From W0P28-013 sp964570565 (GTDB lineage: Bacteria > Bacteroidota > Bacteroidia > Bacteroidales > Paludibacteraceae), in assembly GCA_964570565.1 (NCBI GenBank), contig CAZMYT010000004.1:204124-268123 (forward strand): 64,000 nucleotides of DNA, in the 5' to 3' direction. This document shows, one piece after another, positions 52,448-60,820 of this stretch (position 1 is its first letter; every line of letters begins with the position of its first letter). The notes under the pieces are model-generated. The model did no database searches. It was given only the letters and a program-made list of their open reading frames with translations, and had not been told where the DNA came from. The position numbers and the translations under genes are program-made.

Positions 52448-52455
52448 CAAAGATA
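52448..52455 (-). promoter_or_regulatory. Candidate -7 element of the esterase gene
   Basis: TATCTTTG on the minus strand, 77 bases upstream of the ATG at 52371. Confidence 0.4.
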
Positions 52456-52475
52456 CAACAAATTAACTAAAAAAG

Positions 52476-52510
52476 CCCCACTACAAATATTGATAAGTAG
52501 TGGGGTTTTT
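52476..52510 (-). terminator. Terminator of the metallophosphatase gene
   Basis: A 9-bp GC-rich stem, CCCCACTAC (52476-52484) with GTAGTGGGG (52497-52505), has A/T runs on both sides. Confidence 0.8.
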
Positions 52511-52532
52511 AAGTTTATAGGAATGGTGCGTA

Positions 52533-53894
52533 TTATAACTCAATTTCTTTACTATCAACTTGTACGTGTTTGCCGTAACGGTATTGATGGAGTGCTACTT
52601 GTAGTTTCTTTTTATTCGATTGTACTGGAACTATAGTTACGAAATCCATTTTCAGACCATCTTGGTCTATAGCTGCATTTTTATCACGGGTTTTTTGATC
52701 TTCCCACGTGCCAGAGTTAGCGTATAAACATGGCTGATTTTTGACACTTGTGTACGCTTTAAGTTTTGGAAGATGTGTGTGCCCAAAGATTACAACACGT
52801 ACATTTGATTCCTTATTTTGAAAATATTGAACGTCAGCTTGGTTGTCGATAAATGTGGTTACTAGACTACCAATAATAGCTTGTTTTATGTTAGTCATCA
52901 CAGGTACATTGTTGTATTTTTCACGTTCATCCCAATTGGCTTGGGTAAATAAGCCGTTATAGAGATTCATTTGGATGCTACCATCTTGGCTATTGTAAGG
53001 TAAAATATCATTGATGGCGTATGTTTTAGTGAACTTGCCTACGTTTGTTTTGATAATTGGAGCGCTAAAATCATCTTTTACATAAATAACGCTGTCCATT
53101 ACTGTTTGCCATAATGTATAATAGAGGTGTTTATTGCTCTGTTCTGCATCGGCTTCATTGTTGAGCACAACGAGAGGCACCTTGGTAGCTTCTGCCATGG
53201 TAGTTGGGTTGGTGAACGAATTGGCAGCGATGCGAGCAAAAAAGTAACCAGGAGGCAAGAGTGAACCAGGAGCTTCTGTTTCGTTGGCATTCGGCGTAAG
53301 AGCGCTGAAAAAATCGTAACGATGACCGTGTTCTATAGCAATTTCAGGATAACCATCTGGATTATAGGTGCCAACACCAAATTTGCCATCTTCGTCGCGC
53401 GCTTGATTGACGCCAGGTAGTGCAATATTTACGTTTTCTGGTGTGAATCCCATGTCGTGATTACCTGGGATGTACGTTAGTTTTATTTTACCATCTTTGA
53501 TTATTCCGTTAAGTGCATCAAATACTCCTTGATTAGCTTTTACCGATTTTTCGATAAACTCCGTTTGTGATCCGTTTGGATAAGTTTCGGACCTTGTTGG
53601 AATATACCATTCGTCGAACATGTCGCCGCCAATAATGAGCTCTTTTACAGTGGCCGACGAACGAACTTCGTTCAAAAATGCCTCCAAACGTGACAAGTGT
53701 TTGACGTTTTCGGAGTACGATAGGTCATTGCCAAGGTGCAAATCGCTAATAATAACTATTTTATCGCGATCTGTATTGCTACTTACACTAATTGTATCAA
53801 ACGGATTGGTAACAACAGGATCGGTTGGTGTTTTGTGACACGAGGCTAGACTTAATGCTGCTAGCCCTAATAGAAGCAAATAGTGTTTTTTCAT
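52533..53894 (-). CDS. Calcineurin-like metallophosphoesterase, lipoprotein
   Basis: 453 residues. The lipobox is LASC (Cys19), so it is anchored in the outer envelope. The metallophosphoesterase motifs are all present and in order: ISDLHLGND, GGDMFDEW, GNHDMGF, EHGHRYDF and FGHTHLPKL. The substrate is unknown. TACTTTTG on the minus strand at 53937-53944 is a plausible -7 element, 43 bases upstream. Confidence 0.92.
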   Translation of the reverse strand: MKKHYLLLLGLAALSLASCHKTPTDPVVTNPFDTISVSSNTDRDKIVIISDLHLGNDLSYSENVKHLSRLEAFLNEVRSSATVKELIIGGDMFDEWYIPTRSETYPNGSQTEFIEKSVKANQGVFDALNGIIKDGKIKLTYIPGNHDMGFTPENVNIALPGVNQARDEDGKFGVGTYNPDGYPEIAIEHGHRYDFFSALTPNANETEAPGSLLPPGYFFARIAANSFTNPTTMAEATKVPLVVLNNEADAEQSNKHLYYTLWQTVMDSVIYVKDDFSAPIIKTNVGKFTKTYAINDILPYNSQDGSIQMNLYNGLFTQANWDEREKYNNVPVMTNIKQAIIGSLVTTFIDNQADVQYFQNKESNVRVVIFGHTHLPKLKAYTSVKNQPCLYANSGTWEDQKTRDKNAAIDQDGLKMDFVTIVPVQSNKKKLQVALHQYRYGKHVQVDSKEIEL

Positions 53895-53936
53895 AGAACA
53901 AGTAAATTAAACGGTTAAAAAAGAAAATTTGTTTAA

Positions 53937-53944
53937 CAAAAGTA
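53937..53944 (-). promoter_or_regulatory. Candidate -7 element of the metallophosphatase gene
   Basis: TACTTTTG on the minus strand. The remaining gap up to 54216 is very AT-rich and holds only this and the -7 element of the AraC gene. Confidence 0.4.
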
Positions 53945-54184
53945 CAGAAAATAAAAATGGCGTGTGTTACATATTTACAAAAAAATGTTCCATAATTACA
54001 GTTGATGTAAGGGTTGAGTGTGTAATAGAGTTGAACCAGGTATTAAAATGGTGATGTTTAAATAAATTAAATGGTTTAAGTATTTGTTTTTTAATTGTTT
54101 AATTATTGTTTGTCGCTTGGTAAATAATATGACGATTTTTTAAAAACTTACACGTAAAATAGCTTCAATAAGCTGTGGTTTTTA

Positions 54185-54192
54185 TATATTTG
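54185..54192 (+). promoter_or_regulatory. Candidate -7 element of the membrane AraC regulator
   Basis: TATATTTG, 25 bases before the ATG at 54217. No standard -33 element. Confidence 0.35.
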
Positions 54193-54216
54193 TAACAACT
54201 TTTGCTGACTCGTAAA

Positions 54217-55413
54217 ATGTTTGTTTTACAGAAGGATTACTTGTCGTTTTATTTATCTTTTTTTATTAGTATACACATGCAATATTTATACATCGCTACT
54301 ATTTTTGCAGGGGCATTGGTGTGTTTGCTTGCTTCGCTCTTATTATTTGCACGTCGAAAATCAGGAGAACGTTCACGTGTTATTTTGGCGGTTATTGTGT
54401 TGTTCTCAGTGTACAATTATATTACACGATTTATAGCACTTTGTAACGGATCTGTGCCAGAGTTTGTGGTGTCAGGTAAACTTTTGTTACAGGCCAATTT
54501 CATGATTTTAGCTTATACTATGTATCCTATAGAGGTGATAGCTCCAGGTTGGCTTAATTTTAAGCGAATTTTGAAATTATCATCAGTTTGGTTTCTTTTA
54601 GTGGCTGTGTATGTGGTGAGTTTACGGGCAGGAGTAGAGTACACGCCTTATACTTCATTGGTAGAGATGGTAACGCACGCCCAAAGCTTTGATGTGTGGT
54701 TTCGTCTGTTGCTCGCTTTATTTATTTTTACGCCTATTTTGTTTATTTTCTTTTTGCATCGAACCAATCTTTACCGTAATTCAGATCATGTTTGGATCCA
54801 AAAATATGTCACTATTATTTTTGTCAATACATTAGCATATATTATTGTGCTAATGTATAATCATTTGATAATTAATATTTTATATTATTATATTAGTGTT
54901 GGGTGTAGTCTCTACATTGCTTATATAGAGTTATTTGACCGTTTGATAGGAAAATCGGCTAAAGAAGAACCGTCGATACCGTCAGTGCCGTTGACTCAAG
55001 TAGAGAGCAATTATGTTGTACCCGCAGAAAAATGTATGGGTGAACAAAAAAACGCAGCCTTGATTAAGCGTTTGGATGCTTATATGAAAACAAATCGTGC
55101 GTGGCGAAATCCCGATTTATCGCTTAATATGTTGGCATCAGAACTGTTTACAAATAGAACAACACTCGGACAAGCTCTGCATGAACATGGTTATGAAAAC
55201 TACACGTATTATATCAATAAATTACGCATCGACGATTTTCTAAAGCAGATAGAATCTGGAGAATCAGAGAATTATCAGGAGGCCTTTTTTTCTGTCGGTT
55301 TTCGTTCGCGTAATACGGCACTTCGTAATTTTCGCCAAATTACAGGCATGACTCCTTCGGAGTATTTTCAAAAAAAAGACCTAGAATTAGGGTCTACTAC
55401 GGTCAAACATTGA
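54217..55413 (+). CDS. Membrane-anchored AraC-family regulator
   Basis: 398 residues from the ATG at 54217; the ATG at 54277 (MQYLYIATI) is a good alternative and makes a cleaner first helix. Six to seven hydrophobic segments (to about residue 245) are followed by a cytoplasmic AraC-type double helix-turn-helix (about 290-390): SLNMLASELFTNRTTLGQAL and EAFFSVGFRSRNTALRNFRQITGMTPSEYF. Such membrane-bound AraC proteins are common in Bacteroidota; the signal is unknown. It converges on the efflux operon. Confidence 0.85.
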   Translation: MFVLQKDYLSFYLSFFISIHMQYLYIATIFAGALVCLLASLLLFARRKSGERSRVILAVIVLFSVYNYITRFIALCNGSVPEFVVSGKLLLQANFMILAYTMYPIEVIAPGWLNFKRILKLSSVWFLLVAVYVVSLRAGVEYTPYTSLVEMVTHAQSFDVWFRLLLALFIFTPILFIFFLHRTNLYRNSDHVWIQKYVTIIFVNTLAYIIVLMYNHLIINILYYYISVGCSLYIAYIELFDRLIGKSAKEEPSIPSVPLTQVESNYVVPAEKCMGEQKNAALIKRLDAYMKTNRAWRNPDLSLNMLASELFTNRTTLGQALHEHGYENYTYYINKLRIDDFLKQIESGESENYQEAFFSVGFRSRNTALRNFRQITGMTPSEYFQKKDLELGSTTVKH

Positions 55414-55431
55414 TAAATAGATTTATTGATT

Positions 55432-56550
55432 TTATTTATCCACTTTTCGATAGCTGAAAATAGCCCAACTGTTGAAGAAAACCGCAAAACCGAGCAGAGC
55501 CCATATCTCTTTTGTTAAGTCGGCGAGTCCGCTTCCTTTGAGAAACACCGAACGCATAACCACCATAAAGTGTTTTAACGGATTGAACGCCGCAATCCAT
55601 TGTGCCCAATCGGGCATACTTTCGATAGGTGTGTAAAGCCCACTCAACATGATAAAGATGAGCATAAAGAAGAATACGATAAACATCGCTTGTTGCATGG
55701 TTTGGGCGTAGTTGGAGATGATGAGCCCAAGTCCCGATACGGTGATGATATAAATGGTAGCAAACAGGTAAATGGTGTAATAATGACCTGCAGGAACGAG
55801 TCCATATACAGCCCATGCAATGAATTCGCCAAAAGTTAGAATCACAAAACCAATAACCCAAAACGGAATTAGCTTGGCTAATAAGAATAAGGCTTTGTTG
55901 ACAGGACTAACGTTGATTTGTTCCATGGTGCCAATTTCTTTTTCGAGCACGATAGAAACGCCTGGTAAAAAACCGCAAATCAAGGTTAGAATTAGCACAA
56001 TGAGTGCTGGAACCATGTAAACACGGTAGTTGAGTCGGGGATTAAACTTAAATTGTGAATCGATTTGAATCCTCGGCATGGCCGTTTGGCTTCTATTTGC
56101 AGGAACTAATTCGTTCACGATTTCGGCATTGAAATCCCCAATAATACGGCTTAAATAGGTCATACCAATGCCTGCTTTCATTCCATTCACGGCATTGGGA
56201 GCAATCATTAGTTTGGTGCCTTGTCCTGTAATCAAATCTTTTTCAAAATGGGGTGGAATTTCGAGTATGAGATCAGATTCCTTTTGTTCGATACTTTTCA
56301 AAGCTTCTTTGAAACTGGTGGCATTATTGGTGAGACGGAAATAACCAGAGGACAAAATTTTTTCCGTTAATTGTCGCGAATAAGTGCTGTGATCATGGTC
56401 GACAATGCTCAAATTCATATTGTTAATGTCGTAACTAGCCGCCCAAGGTAGTACTAAAAGTACCATCAAAGGAAAGCCGAAAAGCATTTTGGGAATGAAT
56501 GAATTCCTGAACAATTGCTTAAATTCTTTGCGTAATAAATAGGCTAGCAT
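55432..56550 (-). CDS. ABC-2 type permease (YbhR/YbhS-like), second
   Basis: 372 residues from the ATG at 56550 (MLAYLLRKEFKQLF), chosen over an upstream TTG by match with its sister gene. One N-terminal helix, a large extracytoplasmic domain (about 45-180), then five helices (about 180-370) with the permease hallmark VLEKEIGTMEQINVSPV. It pairs with the permease at 56611-57717 to make the export channel. Last gene of the efflux operon. Confidence 0.93.
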   Translation of the reverse strand: MLAYLLRKEFKQLFRNSFIPKMLFGFPLMVLLVLPWAASYDINNMNLSIVDHDHSTYSRQLTEKILSSGYFRLTNNATSFKEALKSIEQKESDLILEIPPHFEKDLITGQGTKLMIAPNAVNGMKAGIGMTYLSRIIGDFNAEIVNELVPANRSQTAMPRIQIDSQFKFNPRLNYRVYMVPALIVLILTLICGFLPGVSIVLEKEIGTMEQINVSPVNKALFLLAKLIPFWVIGFVILTFGEFIAWAVYGLVPAGHYYTIYLFATIYIITVSGLGLIISNYAQTMQQAMFIVFFFMLIFIMLSGLYTPIESMPDWAQWIAAFNPLKHFMVVMRSVFLKGSGLADLTKEIWALLGFAVFFNSWAIFSYRKVDK

Positions 56551-56560
56551 ATGGTAATCA

Positions 56561-56601
56561 ATAATGAACAATTAATAATGAATAACGAATAACGAATAAC
56601 G
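56561..56601. repeat. AT-rich word repeat with three tandem AATAACG units
   Basis: The gap between the two permease genes holds AATAATGAACAATTAATAATG followed by three exact copies of AATAACG (56581-56601). The wording resembles the flanks of the four-helix-bundle cassette at 6751-7192, but no gene is present here. Confidence 0.6.
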
Positions 56602-56610
56602 ATGTTGATT

Positions 56611-57717
56611 TTACTCGAGTCGTGATTTGAAATTTTTGATACTGACAGCGATTAACACAATAGCCATAGCTGCCAAGATAGTGGTTTCTTTCCAAACGGC
56701 CATAAAACCTAATCCTTGAATCATAATAGACTTAACGGCTTCGATATACCAGCGCGCTGGAATCACGTTTGAGATAATTTGAAGCCATAATGGCATACTT
56801 TCAACTGGAAAAATCATCCCGGAAAGGAGCATGACAGGCATCATAAGGCCAATAGCCGACATGAACATGGCCGCTAATTGTGTTTTGGCAACGGTTGAAA
56901 TCAGCAATCCCAATGCCAACGATACAAAAATGTATAGGAGTGAGATAAATGTCAGTGTTGCAAAACTTCCTGTGATAGGTACTTTGAGCACAAACACTGA
57001 TAATAAAATGATGGACGCAAAATTGACACACGAAAGTACAAAGTAGGGTGTTATCTTCGACAGAATGCTATAAATTGGTTTCATGGGCGACACCAACAAA
57101 ATTTCCATCGTTCCTTTTTCCTTTTCGCGTACAATAGCAATGGAGGTCATCATGGCACAAATAAGTATGATAATCATACCCAATACACCAGGCACAAAAT
57201 TGTAAGCACCAATCATTTGTGGGTTATATAGCATTTTAACTTCCGGTGTTATGATATACGGATTTTGAGTCGTTCCCATCAAATCACGTTGGTAATTAGT
57301 GATGATAGTTTGTGCATAAAACGTAAAGGTGGTGGCAGCATTCGCATCTGTGGCATCTGCGATTAATTGAACTCGTGCTTTCCCATCGTGACGTAAGTTG
57401 TCGCCAAAATAGGGCTCGAATACCACTACAAGTTTTGCTTCTCCTTTTTGCAACGATTGTTCTATCGCATTGGGATTGGTGGTTCGTTCAACAACATCGA
57501 AAAAAGTGCTGTTATCCAATCTATCAACGATACGATTGGAAGCTTCGTCGAATGCAGGAGCATAAGCTACTATGTGTGTATTCTTGACTTCGGTAGTAAG
57601 TGCAAAGCCAAATAGCACCATTTGAATGATGGGAATTCCCAACAAAATCATCATGGTGGTTTTGTCGCGAAATATGTGGTAAAATTCCTTACGGATAAAT
57701 GATAATAACTGTTTCAT
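56611..57717 (-). CDS. ABC-2 type permease (YbhR/YbhS-like), first
   Basis: 368 residues with the same layout as the second permease: one helix, an extracytoplasmic domain and five C-terminal helices with VREKEKGTMEILLVSPM. Opening MKQLLSFIRKEFYHIFRDK is typical of the family. It is cut off from the upstream ATPase gene by the four-helix-bundle cassette at 57757-58119. Confidence 0.93.
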   Translation of the reverse strand: MKQLLSFIRKEFYHIFRDKTTMMILLGIPIIQMVLFGFALTTEVKNTHIVAYAPAFDEASNRIVDRLDNSTFFDVVERTTNPNAIEQSLQKGEAKLVVVFEPYFGDNLRHDGKARVQLIADATDANAATTFTFYAQTIITNYQRDLMGTTQNPYIITPEVKMLYNPQMIGAYNFVPGVLGMIIILICAMMTSIAIVREKEKGTMEILLVSPMKPIYSILSKITPYFVLSCVNFASIILLSVFVLKVPITGSFATLTFISLLYIFVSLALGLLISTVAKTQLAAMFMSAIGLMMPVMLLSGMIFPVESMPLWLQIISNVIPARWYIEAVKSIMIQGLGFMAVWKETTILAAMAIVLIAVSIKNFKSRLE

Positions 57718-57756
57718 AGTTATTTTAGTTGACAGTTCATAGTTGACACTGGATAG
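57718..57756. repeat. Word repeat, 3' flank of the second four-helix-bundle cassette
   Basis: Contains two AGTTGACA-type words and TGGATAGTTAT. Related words appear inverted in the opposite flank (58120-58184: CCACTATCAACTGTCCACTATCCA), so the gene is bracketed by imperfect repeats. Confidence 0.5.
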
Positions 57757-58119
57757 TTATTGTTTTTTATGGTTTTCTTTTGACGATTTGATGATACTAA
57801 TCAGCATTTTAATTAGCTCCTGACAATCATTGAGCATCGATTTAAAGATTTTTTCTTCGAGAAAATCACTGTCATGTAATAACATCAACCAATATTCTGT
57901 TTCGTTTGCTTCTTTCAATGAGATAGTCATTTTGTGAATAAAATCTGCTTTTGACTCACCATGCTCAGCTTCTCTGATTAAAGCTCCAATAGCTGTCCCG
58001 CTGCGTAATAATTGTTTGGATAAAACAAATTCACGTTGTTCGGAACTTAGAAATTTATACGCTTTAATAATGCGTAATGCAAAGGCATACGATTTATATT
58101 TGACGGTATTTTCTTCCAT
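57757..58119 (-). CDS. Four-helix-bundle protein (23S rRNA intervening-sequence family), second copy
   Basis: 120 residues, clearly paralogous to the protein at 6789-7148: the core SKQLLRSGTAIGAL is identical and LKEANETEYW differs at one position. The gene lies inside an efflux operon, in the same direction, between an ATPase and a permease gene that in related operons are adjacent. It has no obvious link to export, so it is best seen as an insertion that has kept the operon readable. Both flanks carry short imperfect repeats. Confidence 0.85.
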   Translation of the reverse strand: MEENTVKYKSYAFALRIIKAYKFLSSEQREFVLSKQLLRSGTAIGALIREAEHGESKADFIHKMTISLKEANETEYWLMLLHDSDFLEEKIFKSMLNDCQELIKMLISIIKSSKENHKKQ

Positions 58120-58184
58120 ATTATCATCTATTTTAATATCATCTCTTAACTGTTAATTGTCCACTATCAACTGTCCACTATCCA
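58120..58184. repeat. Word repeat, 5' flank of the second four-helix-bundle cassette
   Basis: Two tandem, near-identical words (TGTCCACTATCAA and TGTCCACTATCCA) recur in inverted form in the other flank. No other feature is seen here. Confidence 0.5.
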
Positions 58185-58940
58185 TTAATCTCCTCTTGTC
58201 GCTTTTCGAGCTAATTGTTGGAATACTTGATCCATGTTGGCTGCCTGAAATTGTTCTTTAAGATTTTTGGGGCTATCTAAGGCTTCAATTTTACCATCAA
58301 CCATGATTGAAACGCGGTCGCAATATTCAGCTTCGTCCATGTAATGCGTGGTTACAAATGCAGTAATTCCACGTGAGGTGGCTTCGTAAATAAGTTCCCA
58401 AAATTGGCGACGGGTGATAGGGTCAACACCACCGGTGGGTTCGTCTAAAAATACAACTTGTGGATTATGAAAAATGGAGACCGAAAAGGCCAGTTTTTGT
58501 TTGAATCCTAGAGGTAAGTCTTTCACTAATTTGTTCCGCTCTAATTCAAAATGGAGTGTCTGCATCAATCGATCGGTTTTTTCCTTAATTTCATGATGTG
58601 TCATGCCATAAATGCCACCAAAGAGTTCAATATTTTCCCACACTTTTAAGTCGTCGTACAATGAGAATTTCTGGCTCATGTAGCCAATGTTCTTTTTTAC
58701 TAGTTCCGATTGGCGGCTGATATCGTATCCAGCTACAAAACCACGTCCACTGGTGGGTTTACTTAGTCCGCTCAGCATACGCATGGCCGTTGTTTTTCCT
58801 GCACCGTTAGCACCTAAAAAGCCGAAAATTTCGCCGCGTTTAACGTCGAATGATACATGGTCGACAGCGGTAAATGTGCCGAATTTCTTGGTCAAATCTT
58901 CAGCTATAATTACTTGGTTGGTTGAATCAATAGGTGTCAT
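58185..58940 (-). CDS. ABC exporter ATPase, second NBD (YbhF C-half-like)
   Basis: 251 residues. Walker A GANGAGKTT, a degenerate signature LPLGFKQKLA in place of LSGGQ, Walker B VFLDEPTGGVDP, and H-loop TTHYMDEAE. In E. coli YbhF both nucleotide-binding domains are fused; here they are two genes, 6 bases apart. This one matches the C-terminal half in that its signature is weakened. Confidence 0.93.
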   Translation of the reverse strand: MTPIDSTNQVIIAEDLTKKFGTFTAVDHVSFDVKRGEIFGFLGANGAGKTTAMRMLSGLSKPTSGRGFVAGYDISRQSELVKKNIGYMSQKFSLYDDLKVWENIELFGGIYGMTHHEIKEKTDRLMQTLHFELERNKLVKDLPLGFKQKLAFSVSIFHNPQVVFLDEPTGGVDPITRRQFWELIYEATSRGITAFVTTHYMDEAEYCDRVSIMVDGKIEALDSPKNLKEQFQAANMDQVFQQLARKATRGD

Positions 58941-58946
58941 ACGTGT

Positions 58947-59888
58947 TTATTTTTGAGATAGTAACATAAAACAGTCTTCAACGGTTGGGTTGATGGCTTT
59001 TATCGTGAGTTGTTTATGTCCTTTTTCTTGTAAATAGTTGTCAGTTTCTTTTATCAGCTGATCTAGTGATAGAGTAGTGTCGCTCTTATTTATGGCAACG
59101 TGGTGTTCGTTCCCGAATGCAAAACAGTTTTTTGTGAGTTTATTTTGACGCAAATCGTGTAAAAGTTGATGCATATCAGCGCTTTCTACCGCCAAGAGTG
59201 TATTCGGATAGTTGGCAATGATACCTTGCGGTGAGTCAATCGTCAGAAATTCACCATTTTGTATTAATGCAATGCGGTCGCACAAACTAGCTTCGTCCAT
59301 ATAAGGTGTCGATACCACGATTGTAATATTTTGTTTCTGTAGATTCTTCAACATATTCCAAAATTCTTTGCGCGACACTGGGTCAACGCCTGTGGTTGGT
59401 TCGTCCAAGAAAAGCACGCTCGGGCGATGAATTAGAGCACAACTCAGTGCTAGTTTTTGTTTCATACCACCCGATAATTTTCCTGCTCGGCGATCTTTAA
59501 ACGGTTCAATTTGTTGATAAATATCTTTTATTAAATCGTAATTTTCGGCAATCGTAGTATTGAAAACGGTGGCAAAAAACGTAAGATTTTCTTCGACTGT
59601 CAGGTCTTGATAGAGCGAAAATCGGCCAGGCATATAACCTACACGGTTTCGAATGGCTGGATAATCTTTAACAACATCGAATCCATCAACGGTGGCCGAA
59701 CCTTCATTGGCTAAAATCAAGGTTGTTAGAATCCGAAAAAGTGATGTTTTTCCAGCTCCATCAGGTCCAATAATACCAAACAGCTCGCCACGTGGAATGC
59801 TCAGGCTTACACGTTTTAAGGCTTGAACTTCTTTGTAGTGCTTGCTGATGTTGGTGCACGAAACGGCTATGTCAGTTTGGTTTTGCAT
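58947..59888 (-). CDS. ABC exporter ATPase, first NBD (YbhF N-half-like)
   Basis: 313 residues from the ATG at 59888 (MQNQTDIAVSC); a TTG seven codons upstream overlaps the HlyD gene and is rejected. Walker A GPDGAGKTS, signature LSGGMKQKLA and Walker B LFLDEPTTGVDP are complete. A C-terminal extension of about 80 residues (from ESADMHQLLHDL) is typical of drug-exporter ATPases. 17 bases after the HlyD gene. Confidence 0.94.
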   Translation of the reverse strand: MQNQTDIAVSCTNISKHYKEVQALKRVSLSIPRGELFGIIGPDGAGKTSLFRILTTLILANEGSATVDGFDVVKDYPAIRNRVGYMPGRFSLYQDLTVEENLTFFATVFNTTIAENYDLIKDIYQQIEPFKDRRAGKLSGGMKQKLALSCALIHRPSVLFLDEPTTGVDPVSRKEFWNMLKNLQKQNITIVVSTPYMDEASLCDRIALIQNGEFLTIDSPQGIIANYPNTLLAVESADMHQLLHDLRQNKLTKNCFAFGNEHHVAINKSDTTLSLDQLIKETDNYLQEKGHKQLTIKAINPTVEDCFMLLSQK

Positions 59889-59905
59889 AGTTGATCGGTA
59901 ATAAA

Positions 59906-60814
59906 TCAATTGAATTTAACGTCTCCATACATGCCGATTTTGATATAGCCGTCATTTTTTACACTGATTTTTAGGGCATATACTAAATTGGCGCGTTCGT
60001 CGCGTGTTTGTATGGTTTTGGGTGTGAATTCTGCTTTATTTGAAATCCAAGTAATCACACCTTCATATTCTTTATTCCCTTTTCCATAATCGGCAAAAAC
60101 TTGTACTTTTTGTCCAATTTTAATGGTTGATAGTTGATCATTCGTTACGTAAGCACGTAAAATCATTTGGTTGGTATCTCCTAGTTTGAACAAGGTTTTT
60201 CCGGTAGTGGCTAATTCCCCTTTTTCGGCATATTTTGCCAATACAGTGCCTGTGATTGGCGCTGTGATGCGACATTTATTTAATTGATCTTCTAGTTGTT
60301 CCAATTGAATTTCCAGAGCATTATTATCACCAGTAATGCCATCAATGGTGGTCGATAAGGTCGATTTGGTAGCAGTTATCTGTTTTTCGAGTAACGCAAT
60401 TTGAGCATTTACGTCATCGAGTTGTTTGGTGGCTACAGCATTGTCTTTAACCAGATTTTCGATACGTCTTTTTTCAATGCGTGCTGTGGCTAGTTGCTGT
60501 TCCAAGGTGGCTAGTTGTTTTTGCATATCAGGTCGGCGACTCAATAATGCTTTTTGATTGGCTTTTAATTGTAGTTTTTTGAGGTAGAGTTGTGTGCTGT
60601 CAATATGCCCCACCAGTTGCCCTTCGGTAAGAGCCATACCTTCTTCTACCGTAAAATCTAAAATTTGACCTGTTCCTTCGGCCGACACAATGACTTCTGT
60701 GGTTTCAAATGTGCCCGATGCATCGGGTTTTATGGTTGATTGTTGACACGATGTTAATCCAATGAGTCCTATTAAAGTGCTCATGCACACGGTCGTTACT
60801 GATTTTGTTTTCAT
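59906..60814 (-). CDS. HlyD-family periplasmic adaptor, lipoprotein (YbhG-like)
   Basis: 302 residues. The lipobox is LTSC (Cys23). A half biotinyl-lipoyl domain (about 35-75) leads to a coiled-coil hairpin (about 78-190), then the second lipoyl half (ITAPITGTVLAKYAEKGELA) and a beta-barrel (about 210-300). It bridges the inner-membrane ABC exporter and the TolC channel. 6 bases after the TolC-type gene. Confidence 0.93.
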   Translation of the reverse strand: MKTKSVTTVCMSTLIGLIGLTSCQQSTIKPDASGTFETTEVIVSAEGTGQILDFTVEEGMALTEGQLVGHIDSTQLYLKKLQLKANQKALLSRRPDMQKQLATLEQQLATARIEKRRIENLVKDNAVATKQLDDVNAQIALLEKQITATKSTLSTTIDGITGDNNALEIQLEQLEDQLNKCRITAPITGTVLAKYAEKGELATTGKTLFKLGDTNQMILRAYVTNDQLSTIKIGQKVQVFADYGKGNKEYEGVITWISNKAEFTPKTIQTRDERANLVYALKISVKNDGYIKIGMYGDVKFN

Positions 60815-60820
60815 ATTGTA

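Noticed and set aside
55436..55861. 141-codon ORF in another frame of the second permease gene
   Set aside because: Overlaps hydrophobic permease coding sequence in the same direction; no separate start signal or domain.
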